From positions 62,001 to 126,000 of the forward strand of contig CALYLX010000142.1 in assembly GCA_944990035.1 (NCBI GenBank): a DNA stretch of 64,000 bases. Reading direction: 5' to 3'. Under the pieces are notes generated by a model that was not told the origin of the DNA, searched no databases, and worked only from the letters and a program-made list of their open reading frames with translations. Position 1 is the first letter of the stretch, and the number at the start of each line of letters is the position of its first letter. This DNA is from Clitopilus passeckerianus (Eukaryota > Basidiomycota > Agaricomycetes > Agaricales > Entolomataceae). The position numbers and the translations under genes were made by a program. Shown here piece after piece: positions 38,236 through 51,179 of this stretch.

Positions 38236-38819
38236 ACGTCTACCGACCGATGTACAATCCCGTTTACTGATCACAAGAACTCCGAATAAAACTTCTCCGT
38301 CTACTCTGCCCTCACGGGATTAAGATATTTCAGGAGCAAGAAAAAATTCAAACATAATGATACTCCTTTGCGTACGGAAGATTTCTCTAGCTCCGACTAA
38401 TAAATACGATCTACCGAACCACCACCGGGACGTCTATTACTTGCACATATGCTTCCGTATTTTTGACATGGACATGATTGACGGCTGATCCTGGCTTCGT
38501 CTAACATGGAACTGGAACCTGCTAGGTACTCCCTTGGGTCTGCTCAACATATAGTCTTCCCTGCAGGTGAGCCCAGTTGTGTAAAGTCGTGGGGATCACC
38601 CGTAGACATCCCAGCAGGGTAGTCTATTTGGAGTCGGATCTGGGCAGTTGGTAGCAGATTCACTAGATTCCTGATTAGATGCCCTCGCAGATTGCTTGAG
38701 GCACCAATACATGTGGGGTTTCTGGCCTTCATCGAGACACATGAGCACTTTCGTGTCTTCTGGACCCGCCCGAATACCTAAGTTGAAGAAAAACTAAGCC
38801 AGACGTTCAAGTGAAGTAA

Positions 38820-39800
38820 ATGCCCCCCAATGGGGTTGGGGATTATGATCCACTGACAATTGATATGAACTTCAAACCGAATCTGTACTCGCGTCAGCCA
38901 TGCTATCCACCCATTCCAAAAGGCGCAAGCGCGTTGCGCAAGCACTTCAGCTATGTTTCACCAATTATCAATCGGGCTTTGGTGGCGCACTTGCCATGCT
39001 ATGGAACGCTTCAGGTGCCTGACAGTTCAGCCTTTTCTTTGATCTTGGCCTTTACTAGAGGTATCGGAGGATTCGGTACCGGCATCTCGGCCGCATTCCC
39101 AATCGAATGGTTGATCGATATAACCTCAGGATTATTCGAGCAATTGGAGGCAGAGATGCAGCGACGCTTGTCTGGGCACACCAAATGTGTGAGCGGGATG
39201 GCGGGGCGCTGGGCAGGCCTTAGCATTTCCTTACCAATTCAGGCTATTGATAGACTCAATTTACCTATCTCCCCGCCTCCACATGTTGGCTGAAACCAAG
39301 CCAACCAGAACGTTCGAGGCGGAACCACACCGCCGTCTGCAAAGACTAGTCGCATTGGCACTGGGCTCAAACCTTTGGAGGTTTCGGATTCTAATATTTT
39401 ATTCGCATGAGAATAGTTTCGGCAGAATGAGCGCTCAAACCGTTGGGGTTTCGAGGATAGTAATACCACTCCGAGGCCTTCGACTCGAACGAATGGTGCT
39501 ATCACCGATACCTCTGAAGAGTGAGCCCAAATTTTCCGGAACATCTCACGAAGAGGTGTTCTTGCTAGTAGGAAACCTAGTGGCACCTCGCTGACTGACG
39601 CTGTTATTCTGGCTTGACTGAACCTTATTAGCCGGTAGGACCGAATCCTACTAATCATGATGCCCCCTCCTCCGAGCTCAAGATGATTCCCAATCATTCC
39701 GAGCGAAATAACCCCTGATTTCTCCTTAAAAGCCCAACAGCATCCCTCACCGAATCAACAAATATGGGGTCATCTGCCTTGGAGCTATATCGCAGTTTCA
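38820..39800 (+). pseudogene. Possible decayed intronless ORF
   Basis: Not recognised. An ATG opens a 157-codon frame, and the same frame continues beyond the first TGA (39291) with only TGA and TAG stops through about 39720. Segments between the stops still look protein-like, for example TSRIGTGLKPLEV and NISRRGVLASRKPSG. Such stops would arise by C-to-T change in CGA or CAG codons. A 152-codon minus-strand frame (39239-39697) covers the same DNA, so the coding strand is not certain. Confidence 0.25.
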
Positions 39801-42800
39801 GGTCGCTCATTGACTGTAATTAACTGACAGAACTACTAGTACCTCCCTCAGTCACCCGGCTTCTCTGAGTTGAATGAGTCGCCACGGTCTTTATCGCAGC
39901 GGTATATATCCTCGGGATAAGTCTTGTCAGGAGGGAGAGGATAGAACGAATCGTCCGTAAGCCCAAGCAGTTGAGGCGACGAACTACCAAGTCAAACAGA
40001 CGCCCGCTTCCGGTGGAGGTGATCCATCCTGCCAACAACGTTCTGGAAGCAGGTCAATCATGTCAACCGGCCGCCGAGGAAGGATGCCAAGGGAACCGAA
40101 TAGAATTGAAGCGAAATCTCATTACTATGATAGATATCTCGATATCACCTTCGATGATCTTTTTGACGCCGATACAGCTTACAGAAAGGAGTGGTGATGT
40201 AGTGAATTCACGAATCACAATATCAACTCGTACATCCACAGGAGAAGTCCAATGACTATCTAATGTGCTAATGTGCCCATCTGGTAGACAAATGAGGTCG
40301 AGTGTGGCCGCGAGCCCTCACAATTGACCCCGAGTTGGTGATGAGGAAGGCCTCCATATCTCAAAACGGAGCGCCGAGCTGATACGAAGCTTTGCTCAAG
40401 AAAACATTCGTTGGTCGAATACCGCAAGATAGAATGAATACACACCAGAAGGATGGTGACCAGATCCCGAAGTATGGGCAGAGGTGCAAGGCCTGTTGAT
40501 TTTGACAGGATAGCTGCACTGAGGTAACCCTAACCCTAGCCTAGGATTATGGTTTGCGAACTCTGAAACGTGCCGAGGCAAGATGAAGCAAGCGTTGCCA
40601 TCGTTCTGTTCTCCGGTGAACGGGTGACAGTGCCACAAGCAGTTATGGTCCCCACTAATTTGAAAGCGCAGTAGCGTGCTGAATGAAGACGGGTAACCTG
40701 CACACGAGGAAAACATTCCGTTCGTCAAAGGATGGAATGGAGCAAATTTTGAAAGATGTATGAACCTCAAACATAGTCTTGACGTGATGCACTCCTGAAA
40801 AGGCGGCCGAAAGCAGGAACCGTCTATTCCCTATGTGCTCATCCTTCATAAATTCGAGGACGACACGTTATCAGATAAATGAACTATAGAACTAGATTAT
40901 GAGATCGGTACATTTCGACAGAGTTTGGTCGAACTGACCTTTCATGTACTACCCTGAACTTCGCTGAGAGGATGTCGCAGGTAATCGACCTTCTCGGCGA
41001 TCCGAATAGACATTGGGCGGCCGTTGAGGGGGCGATAGCGTCTAATAGGCGTGCAGTCTGGAGTATCGAGAAATGACCGGGCAGCACAACGATGAGCGAC
41101 TACCATATCGGTCAATGGCATCATCGCAAACATTGCAGAGGCCAGCAGATCCGACTACACGGAGGCTGATTAAACGGATGATTGGTCCTAGACGTCCAAG
41201 TCAATGATTCGCTCACTACCCTGCGGGGTAATTTGATACATACCAACGACTATGATTGAATAGACTGACAGCAGGGCTTATGGGGAAGATGAAGTGGGTG
41301 TTATGTGGTGGATCGATCGAGTGGCATGGAAAGTCGATCGAGGAGAGCTCTAAGCTCGTTCAACCCCCTGACGCTTCCGAGGAAACCCCAACGACGATAC
41401 ACAGCTTCCCTAAAAGGGTACGCAAGCGATGTATGGTGTAGGCGCCGCCTGAGTCTGCAATCTCCGAAAGCGAGGGGTTCCAAATCAGACGTCACTTGGA
41501 GAAGGGTTATGTCAGTCGGGTATTCGAGAAGACGGAGGTGAAACAGCAGAAGAAGACATACTAATAGACGTGTTCAGTGAGAAAAAAATTGCTGGCGCAC
41601 TAGGCGCCAATCGCTTGGAAAAACATGGCGACGATGAACCAAAAGAGGTAGTTGGCCAAACCTGGTAGACCATATGAGTTTCTGATGCGGACACCGTGTA
41701 GGATCTCCGGGCTTACACGGGCAACACAAATCCTTCATAAACCTCGAGCATGTTTGATACGAAACCCAGCCTCAAAGCAGATTTCAGGGAGAAAGAGATA
41801 TTTATTTCAGCCGCGACATGGGCATCATACAACGGTCGAGGACGACGTTGGTTCATGAAAATTCGGATTTTGAGCGGGTAGACTCATAGGTGGTCGGAAT
41901 GGATCTATGTTAACAGAAATGAGAATGACGGAGAAATCTTTGAAAAGACGACCTTACCGGCACTTAGTAGACCCAAAAATTGGAGATTCATCTCTGAAGT
42001 CAAAGCTACAACCAACTGCAGAAGAAAAGCACATCAGCGAATATTCAACATGCGAGCGTCAAAGTTCCTACCTCGTGGGCCGGTGACTATTCCTTAAACA
42101 ATGCATTGCTGGATCTACAGCATCTCGACATCTCTACATCCGTGCATCCCTGAGATCCCACCGTATAGGCTAACTCGACAACGACGTATTCCGGTGCTCA
42201 CTCCGTCTGCGCTTAGCGTAACCGGGTCTGTGGACGGTACCGAAGGTTGTGGGAGCGGGTAGGTGTATGTGTTCGTCCAAATCGATGGCCTGGCCACATG
42301 ACCGATGCAGTGCACTAGGAATCATCGAGTGGTCCGTGCGATTGGGGTATCCGGAGCGGGGAAGGTAAAACAGGATGGCAGCCAAGGAGGGCGCACGCGT
42401 CGTATGAACGGGTGTGGCAAGCCCCTCCCGGTCGTGCCAAGGTCGTGCAGCATGCTGTAGAGAATTGGCTCTGGCGTCAGTTGACAGGAAAACATGTGGT
42501 TCAACTATTGACCGCGTCTGCGAGCAGCCAGGAGGGGAGAGGTCTTGTATTGAGCATGCAATCAATTTGGAAAACCTAAACGGAAAGAGGTCAGCTCAGA
42601 GTGGCGGAAGAAAGAGGGGAAGTTGCCCACCTTTTTAAGAACAGAATCCAGGGTTATCGTGCAGAATGTCTCTTCATAGAGCATCCCATTGTTACTGGCC
42701 TTCGCATCGAGATGGATGAAACAGGCAGTCAGTATTTTGGAGGTGGCAAACCCAAGGGCGTAGCAGATGGTTTTTATGGGCAAAATTCAAGGCGTGATAA

Positions 42801-43220
42801 TCTCCTGGTGAAGCCTATCGTCACCTCAGCTTTCCGCGAGGACCCATTCACAAAGTGACAACCCTTGAGAGGGATTTTAAATCCTTCGTGCGTCATTTTG
42901 CCCCAGATCTTGGACTTGCCCCTTAGCCAGCCCGTTTAGCCTTCATAATGATGATGCGATAAGGTTGGCTTTGGCCGAGATGTTCTTCTGGTTTGGTATA
43001 GGTCGGGGTATTGAGGTTTCCATTCCAACGCTTGTACTTCGTCCATCCATAAGACTCCAAGTGCGGCACCAGGAGGAGTAGAGTTCTCTGCTAGAATCCG
43101 ATTTCAGTAAAGGATTGAATACAATGGCAGAATAATGGTTTGCGCACCAAAGGAGAACATCGACCACCTCCCCATTAGGGACTCAGAATCGGCTCAAGCA
43201 CAGCGGCATTGTACCGTATG
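39801..43220. other. Region of eroded open frames, no supported gene
   Basis: A patchwork of short plus-strand frames with scattered stops, such as 40051-40190 (YDRYLDITFDDLFDADTAY), 41256-41441 and 42601-42858, and weaker minus frames. They do not join into one product and match no family I know. The pattern is that of old mobile or gene-copy sequence. A short telomere-like repeat lies inside it. Confidence 0.4.
40525..40539. repeat. Short interstitial telomere-like repeat
   Basis: TAACCCTAACCCTAG is two copies of the TTAGGG-type fungal telomere unit on the opposite strand. It is too short to be a telomere and lies within decayed sequence. Confidence 0.5.
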
Positions 43221-45180
43221 CTATGCTTGAGGCCCATTGTGAATCCTTTGCAAATCCTTTGCCAGTGTGAGACTGTTCACCGAAGTTGACGATGGCGACG
43301 AGGAGCAAGTCGTTGTCAGTGGCTGTGCCTCCAACTTCTGTCTCCAAACCATCACCTCGCCGACTCTACCGAAAAGCCCTATACCTTGGAATACGTCCAC
43401 GCTCACCAATGGATTGAAGAACAAGGTCTGTCCTGTCCTGATCATTTCTACACCCAAAAGTTGACTTGCGGCCCGTATTCAGCATAGTGAATCCTGCGTG
43501 ATTTATCCGTTACTCCCCGACGATGAAGACGAGATCCATAGTCTGGACACGTTGCATCCACTACAGGAAACCACAGGATATGGACTTGCTTTTGCGAATG
43601 TAAAAGATGTGGATACCATACGTGCGTGCTGCTGCTCTTGGTGCTACACGGCCGGACTCTGACGTCTCCTGACAGACTTCACTTGACAACTCAGCCGACT
43701 TGTCTTCCGCCTCAGCTACCGTTTGAGATGTAGATTTCATACGGCCAGCGACCTGCCGCCTTCGGTCTTGGGCTCTTGAGTCATCTGGTCAAAGTGCCGA
43801 TGGATGCCACTGCGACCACACAACTCAAGGTTTGTCTATCCGATTATTCGTCTTTTCTAAGATGCTCACACCTGTATCTTCCCTTCTCAAAGCCCTTCGT
43901 TGACTCTGACGCCCCTGCTATTCTGTCCGAACGATGTGCCCACCAACCTGTCAGCATTGCCGATATACTCAACCGGCTGGAAACCCAGTTCAGCTTTGAA
44001 CGAAGCTGTCAAAGAAGACCACGTCTCCCTTATATTCTCTTGTTGCAGCACTCGGACCTCCGGCCTTGATCATCCGTAAGTCCCGTAAATCCGTCCCTCG
44101 GTTCAACGGTCTGACTGGGTCCCATAGCTTACGCATACAACGTCTGCGGTCCCTTGATCCCTCGAGAGCCTTCCTCTACTCTCAATCGTTGCGTAGTTGC
44201 TACCGCGCGCCATTCTGCAGTTGCCCTATGATGCCAAATACCGTTTTGTTGGTCATGCAAATCGATGGGGAAGAGCTCGCAACTGCGCAAGGTAATGCAA
44301 TGCATGCTTTCTCTACCGTCTATCCCAATAGAGACTTACCTACTCTCGGCAGGAATTTCTTTTCTTTTGCCGAAGACTGAGAAGCCCTTGCTTTTGCCGT
44401 CTCTCCAAATGTTGTTCCAGGCTACACGTGTGGCTGTGCACCTCCAGAACGACCTCAACAACAAAAATTATTTTCTCGCCTCCAACTAGGGCTTACCCCT
44501 CCAAAATCCGGGAGGTGCTGCATAATGATACAAGGTACGTTTTGCTTGAAACTCAGAGCTCTGGTCGGGAATCCCAGCATTGACTATTTTTTCTCTCCCA
44601 GTCGACAACCCGTCTACACTTCACCAACGGGTTCCTCCGATATCCGCACCTCCCTGCCACAAGCTTCTACCTACGAGAAATGCTCGCATTATCTCCGTAG
44701 TCTGGCCCTGATTCTTCGCCTTGACTGCCCAAGTAAATCATGACCCCTACCAGAGGCTTGGTCTAATCTTCTCTCCCAGGTGACAACTTGCGTGGACGCT
44801 TTTCCACGGCATACCCATCCGCCTTTCCTTGGCATCTCATATTTTCCGTTTCTGTTGCCATTGTTGCTGCTGCTGCATGAATTCTGTTTAATGCTGCCCG
44901 ACGCGAAATAGCTCTATTCGTCGCCAAATACTTTGCTTGCAAGAGTTCACGCATGGCCCAGGTATCTCCTAATCTGTCTCCTTCTTGTTTATCATAGGCT
45001 GATGATTTTCTCTAGGTGCTGCATCTGTTCTCCCAAAGATTGAATTCCGAAATGTCGAGGAGACGAGAATATGTGGCTGTGTGTCGACTTCAGCTGGGTC
45101 GAGTGAGGACGTGCCGTTATTGGTCCCAACTCCAGGACGTACCACAGGTTGATGTAAGGTATGCGTAGCCTGAACCTGTT
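43221..45180 (+). pseudogene. Unidentified multi-exon gene, copy A (eroded)
   Basis: Not recognised. Blocks here are repeated in the same order and orientation at 49130-51179: LEYVHAHQWIEEQ, SLDTLHPLQETTGYGLA, VAVHLQNDLNNKNYF, TYEKCSHYLRSLALI and a final exon containing RTY, each followed by a splice-like GT. Copy A has in-frame stops and a shorter last exon relative to copy B, so it is probably dead. The two copies flank the DUF6535 gene as a direct repeat of about 2 kb. A long frame at 45190-45567 just downstream may be a further exon or chance. Confidence 0.4.
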
Positions 45181-45684
45181 TATGGAATCTTGAAGGCTGA
45201 TATTATGTATGTTCTCCCAGCTTTGGCAGATCCCTTGTGCCGAAATCCCCAAGGACGCTGTTACATTGCTCTCCGGCACGCGGTTGACTCTCGCCTGGTT
45301 TACTTGGCAGGTCGTACAAGGGAACAGAGTGCCGAATTCGAGGATATCATATTCATACACAACGCACTATATGAGCCAGCGTGCGCAGTAATTTTCCTGT
45401 ATACTCGAACGACCTGTCAATTTGGAGTAGCAAGTTTAACATGCAAAGTCAAAATGTTTACTGAAGCCGTTGTTCGCCTGATTTCCGCCACTGTTCCTGA
45501 ACTTATACACCACTATTTGGTGGCTTCGTGGTATGCTTCTCGGCCTGACAGTGCTGTGAAGGTGTGATACCAGGACAAGGAACACGCTGATCTGGAAGTA
45601 GCGCTCGTGCGAAGGCGGTGCTCATAAATACTGACCCAGTTTTAAGGAACTCCAAACGAGAGATTGCCCTTTCCATATCAAAAC

Positions 45685-48671
45685 ATGAGCGCAACTACAT
45701 CGACTGCTGGTAAGACAGGCTATAATCCGTATTGGGTTGGATCTGACGCTACAACCAGGTAGACATGACGACGAAAAAGCCTGTGGAAAGCTATGGGAGA
45801 TTTATGTCAACGAAGCCCAGAGGTATGACGAAGGCCTTGTTAGGAGTTGGAAGGAAGACATGGATGTGATTCTTGTTTTCGTACGAAACTTTCTCGAATG
45901 GACAATAACACCCACTGACCTCACCTGTTTATTAGTCCGGGCTCTATTCTGCGGTGCTCACTGCCTTTGTTATCGAGAGCTACCAGAATCTGCAAGAAGA
46001 CCCTGCCGAAGTTTCGGCCACGTACCTCAAACATATTTCCCGACAGCTTTCCGGAGCGACGAATACCGCTCAACCCTCCGAGGCAGACTTCGTCCCTGAT
46101 GCATCAGCAGTCGCATGTAACGTTCTGTGGTTCACCAGTCTTACCCTTGCCTTGGGCTGCGCCTTTCTGGCAACCTTCGTCCAACAATGGACAAGGCGGT
46201 TCTTGCATCGCACTACAATTCTTCGTTCAGCAACTTCCCGTGCCCGTCTGATTCAGTTCCTCTATTTTGGGCTGAAGGACTTAGGCATGCACACAATAGT
46301 TGACGTGATTCCGTCGCTGTTGCACCTTTCCCTATTTTCTTTCTTCGCCGGGCTCGTCGCTTTTTTACACTCTGTAAACAGATTGCTGACCTACCTCATA
46401 GTGGCCGTGTTGATCGTCATTGCATCCGTTTACACAACGTTCACAGTCCTCCCATTACTGAAGCTTAACTCATCCTATCATACCCCCTTGTCCCCACGGG
46501 TTTGGCACTACTGGAGAAGATCAGCTTCCATTTTTAGAGGCATAATGCGCAAGCCCAGGTTTTCTCTGAACTGCCTCAGGGCACTTGCTAGGCGACGTTT
46601 AAGGTGTTTAACCCGAGCGGCCTCGGCTTCAGAAGCCGCAACGTTACCTCTCACTTCAGCCATTGTCGGACCCTTGCCACTTTCTTCCTATCCAAACCAT
46701 GTGAAATCTGCAGGCAACGGGCCCAAGGGTCTCGACGAGGCCATGATGTCCGCGTCTCAGATTGCAAACCCCTCCCACGAGGCTATCTCGGTCTTGTGGA
46801 CGTTAAGAGCGCTCGACGATGATGTTGAACTACTTCCCTTCGTTGAGGCTCTTCCGGATGTCCTCTATGGGCCCTCCGGGCTACGGCCACCAAATTTCCA
46901 CCTCATTCGTCCTCTCTTAGAGGCATCTGATCCGCAGTCAAGCATCATCGAGAGAACATACGGGCTTCTGGTCAATTCTGACCAGTCTTGGTTCAGTGCT
47001 ACACATCAAAAACGCTCCCGTACCGCCTGTTCCAAACTTTTGTGGACCTTTGCCGCTGTCTTCCTGAAGTATTCCCATTTATTTCGCTTTCCGCATCGAG
47101 ACAGCAGGACGACCGAATCACGCCTTCTCTGGATTCCTCTAGATCTTGTCAGGGTGCTCTACCGAATTCACTCCACGTCTAACCCAGAATTCTCCTTTAC
47201 CACCTCTGCCACGGCCGTATGTAGCCTCCTCATTTTTTATACCTGCAAAACGAACCTCATCGACTCTGAAAATCCGGCGTACATTGATGCCGTCCAGGCC
47301 ATTCTGAATGATTGCCCCTTCCCCAGCTGGATTGAACCTTTCCCTTACACGACACAGAAAGAACCGCTTTTCGAGATGTTGAGCAGGCGTATGTCTGCTG
47401 AACTCGCCCGGTATCTTCATGACGCTACCCAAATCCTTCCATATGAATTCGACTATACCGTATCATTGTTCAGGTTCTGTGGCGTTGAAGTGTACGATTT
47501 TGATGCAGTCAACGTACATGCTGCCCTATATCTCCAGCTTCAGAAGGTAGCACCCGATAAGGAGTCTGGTGGGGATAGTAACGACGACATCGCTAGCAAA
47601 GTACGGCAACTGGACGTGATCTTCGAGGTTGCCTTCAGTTTTGTACATTCGGAGACAGGTTGGGCGGATCCAAGTTTCTATATTGCCAAACGGGTCGCGA
47701 TGGACGGATGGGCTGCCACAGAGACAATATGGACCCGTAACCCATCGGGGTACAAGCACTTCTACCAGACAATGGGCTTTCTTCGTCACAGAATATCCTT
47801 CCATAAAAACGCGACCGTTGTTTTCAGGGAATTGTTGTTCTGCTTGGCCCCATGGCCACGACTGGATGACCGGGCCACCACCTTCTGGGCTAGTGTCCTG
47901 TCCAGCCTCAGAACGTATTTGCGAGGAAGGTCCTCAGAGATTGTATACAAACCCGCCTGCCTGTGCGTGGCATTTTGCATAAGGTTAATGGGTGAAGTGG
48001 AGGCCTCAGTGAACCCTCGCCCCTTAGACGACCTCGAAGGCATAATTGAATATTCACGGCAGGATCTCGCTTCTGATCCCACCCTTCGTCGTCTGGCACC
48101 TGATCAGGTAGCTTTAGGCATCGACGCCCACATGCACCCGTTGCTGCTCCTTCAGCTCCTACATAAACTCGATAAACGGAGTTCAGCACCAGAGATCCGA
48201 GACGCACTCCTTTACTATTACCATCTCGAAACCAATTATGCCCTTCCAGGATCAATGGAGTTCCTGATATCTACACCTTCCTGTGCTCACGATCTTGCAT
48301 GTCAAACCGAAGAATTCACCGCTCAATGGATATCGAAACCCACACCATTGGCGCTAGAAACACTCCAGATAATCTGGAGAATATGGGCGAGTGTCACAGG
48401 GCAAATTTATAGCCCTACTGAACACGCCGTACTTGTCTCAAAGCTCCGACCCCTCATCAAAGCGGGAAATGTAATCCTTTCGTTGAAATCGAAGGAATCC
48501 ATAGATAGGATCAAATCATCCCCAGGGTGGACGGATAGTACTTTGAAGCTTTCACGCTTCGAGATTTATGCCGACGACTTCCCATACGAAGTTGAATGGT
48601 GTCAATCCAGTATACGTGGAATTCTCCCTTATGCCACACCACTTCCTGCTGTAGACGATGAAGATTTATGA
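45685..48671 (+). CDS. DUF6535 membrane protein, 960 residues
   Basis: Large integral membrane protein of a family greatly expanded in Agaricomycetes, function unknown. Exons 45685-45709, 45759-45880 and 45936-48671 join in frame; the first intron splits GR after MSATTSTA. The DUF6535 signature is clear: WEIYVNEAQRYDEGLVRSWK, DMDVILVF, then SGLYSAVLTAFVIESYQ. Four membrane spans follow: the SGLYSAVLTAF helix, FTSLTLALGCAFLATF before VQQWTRR, VIPSLLHLSLFSFFAGLVAF, and LTYLIVAVLIVIASVY. The remaining roughly 730 residues form a soluble, mostly helical region with no known domain. The third exon alone is 905 codons open. It sits between two eroded copies of another gene, so it may have been inserted into, or spared from, that duplication. 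Confidence 0.92.
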
Positions 48672-49129
48672 TACAGTACCCCACGTCCTCGCAAACGTCT
48701 TCGAGAGTTTGAAGACGCTGACCAACCGCCATCCGTAATTATGCAGAATCAAGACATAAGATGTATAGAGCCCCAAGTTGGGCTGCCTTCAGAATTGCAG
48801 GACACGCAAATCCGTGGACGGAGGCTCGTTAGCACAGGCTGGAGGAAGCCAAGGGGAAGGAGGCAGCCGTTGGCCTCATTCGTGGGATCTGCACGGGTTT
48901 TAGCCTGGAAGATATGCTTACGACGGGGCCAATGAGTTGGTTGGGTATACATAACTTCTTGGGTAGAAACCGTGCATAAATAAGGTGTAACCCATCGGTC
49001 ATTGGTTCCGATAGACCAGGGAGGTGCTTGGGTCAAAGGGACATCGACCACTCGGTCTTTGAAGGTCAGAATCAGCTGAGTAGCACTCCAGGGTGCTATT
49101 CACTATGCTTGAAATGCATTGCGAGTTCC
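48672..49129. other. 3' flank of DUF6535 gene with a repeated segment
   Basis: No gene. Bases about 48830-48935 resemble 52225-52340, including AGCC(A)..TTGGC and GGGGTATTC/GGCCAATGAGTTGG-like strings. The DUF6535 gene and the F-box gene further on therefore share a flanking sequence. Confidence 0.4.
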
Positions 49130-51179
49130 TTGACGAGTCTGCGGCAGTTGGCCGATTGTAGATGGTGGCGACAAGGAGCAAGATGCCCACAGTGGCTGTG
49201 CCGCCAGCTTCCTTCTCTCAAACCACCAACTCGGGGCGGCCTACCGAAAAGTCCTTGAGCTTGGAGTACAACAACGCCCATCAATGGGTTTGGGAATAAG
49301 GTCTGTTTGCTCCCTGCCCGTTTATGTACACGAATGTTTCTGACTTGAGGCTCATTTCCAGCGTATCAAATCTTTATGATTTCCAGTTATGCTTGGACCA
49401 TTCAGACAAGATTCTTAGTCTGGACAGGTCGCGTTCATTAGAGGAAACCACGGGATTCGGTCTGGCTAAAGCCGTCATAACGTTGTTGGATACACTGTGT
49501 TTGTGCTTGCTCCTCCTGATGCTAACTGGCGTTACTGGTCAACCCTCTGACGTCTCGTTCAAACAGGCCTGACTTGACAACTCACTTGGCTTCCTTCCGC
49601 GTCGCATTAAACGGCATACATCTCAGGAGTAGTTGTGGTGCCTATTTTCCCAACGACGAGCTGCCATTTCGCTCAACAACAATCCCGATTTGGGTCATTG
49701 TGATAGTAAAGCTCATGGTACGTCTATCCGGTCATTCTTCTCTTTGAGTATGCTAACCCTACATCTGCCCGTTTACAGGTTCCTTGTCTACCTCGGCTTC
49801 CCCTGCTGTTCCGCCCAAACAGCATTCGTCGAGCTACCTGCCAGTGTTGCCAGGATCCTCAATCGGCTGGAAACCCAAAGCAGACTTGGACGAAACCGTC
49901 AGAGAAGGTTATGCCGCCCTTAATATTCTCTGATTACCTCACTTGGACCAGGTGCCTTGGTCTCTTCCGTCAGTCCCGTAATTTCGTCCTCGGTACGGCG
50001 GTCTGACTTTCTCCCATAGCTAATAGCTAACAGCGCCCGTGATCCTCGGCAACTCGAGGCCTCTCTTCATATGCTCAAGTATAGCGTAGCTGCTGTTGTA
50101 TCCGGGTTTTGCGCTGCTATAGGATTCAACGTTTACTGCTGGTCGTGTAAATCAGTGGGGAAGACCCCACACTGCCAAAGGTAATTCATGCTTCCTTCCC
50201 CCCCCCCCCTCACCCCGTGGATACTTACCTACTGGCCCCAGGAATTTCCCTATCCTTCTTCCGAATAATGAGAAGCCTTTGTAACTCCCTGTTCTCGAAG
50301 CGGCATTGCATGCAGCAAGTGTGGCTGTGCACTCATCACGACCTCGACCACAAAAATTATTTTTCACCATGGGCTGGAACTTACACTCTCAAACGCCAGG
50401 AGGTGTTGCATGACACTACAAGGTACTTCCATCCCGCTTCTCAGAGCGCTGGTCGAGAATCCTGACGTTGAATAATTTTCTCAGTCGATGGAGTCGTCTC
50501 TGACTATTACCACCGACTTCTTCCTTTCTCTGCAAATCGCGACGGCGGAAATTTCCCACCTATGAGAAAGACCTGCTTTATTTCTACGCTGTCCTCCGGT
50601 TTCTTGGCCTCCACCATCCAGGTAAGCCGTGAACTTCACTCTAGAAAGCTTGGTCTAACTTGGACCCCAGGCAACGACTGGCACGGACCTTGACTATCTC
50701 TGAGCATCTCATAGCAGCGCTGCTGCTGCCGTATGGTAGCTTTGGTGACACGAGATAGATTTATGTTTGTCGCCAAATATGCGGCTTGCAAGAGCTTACC
50801 CTGCGTCATGGCGGCCAAGGTAATTCACAATGTCTCTCCTACTTGTCTTTCGGTCGCTGATGTTCTATCTATAGGCACCACTCCTTCCTTCTTCACGCCC
50901 GGATATCCGGACTCTGTGAAAATGTCGAGAGAATGCCCCACCAGAAACTATGGCTACACACCGACTCCAGCTTGGTCAAGCAGGAACGCCTCGTGGTTCT
51001 CCCAGGACAAGACTTCAACTTCCCTAACGCTAGGACGTACATCAAGCTGGTACAAGGTACGCGTAACCTAGCTGCTTCATGCCCTTGCTAGACATTCCGT
51101 ATTTTCCCCAGCTGTCTGGTCGTGGTCGCCGATTTTCCTCAAACAAGGTGTGAACAGTGCTGTTGACGACGCGTCCTGA
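49130..51179 (+). pseudogene. Unidentified multi-exon gene, copy B
   Basis: Paralogue of the 43221-45180 region. Its last two exons still read well: one contains ISGLCENVERMPHQKLWL and QDFNFPNARTYIKLVQ, and after an intron with GTACGC donor and CAG acceptor the final exon ends QGVNSAVDDAS before a stop at 51177-51179. Earlier exons show damage: the block corresponding to LEYVHAHQWIEEQ ends in TAA (49297-49299), and a run of about ten C bases at about 50199 sits in another block. It may be a recent pseudogene or a gene with altered exon borders. No domain was recognised. The 3' end overlaps the tail of the F-box gene on the other strand. Confidence 0.4.

Noticed and set aside
45954..46251. Second plus-strand frame at the start of the DUF6535 third exon
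   Set aside because: It lies in another register over strongly conserved DUF6535 coding sequence.
50190..50212. C-homopolymer run considered as a repeat element
   Set aside because: A simple run of about ten C bases is better explained as slippage or sequencing noise within eroded copy B.
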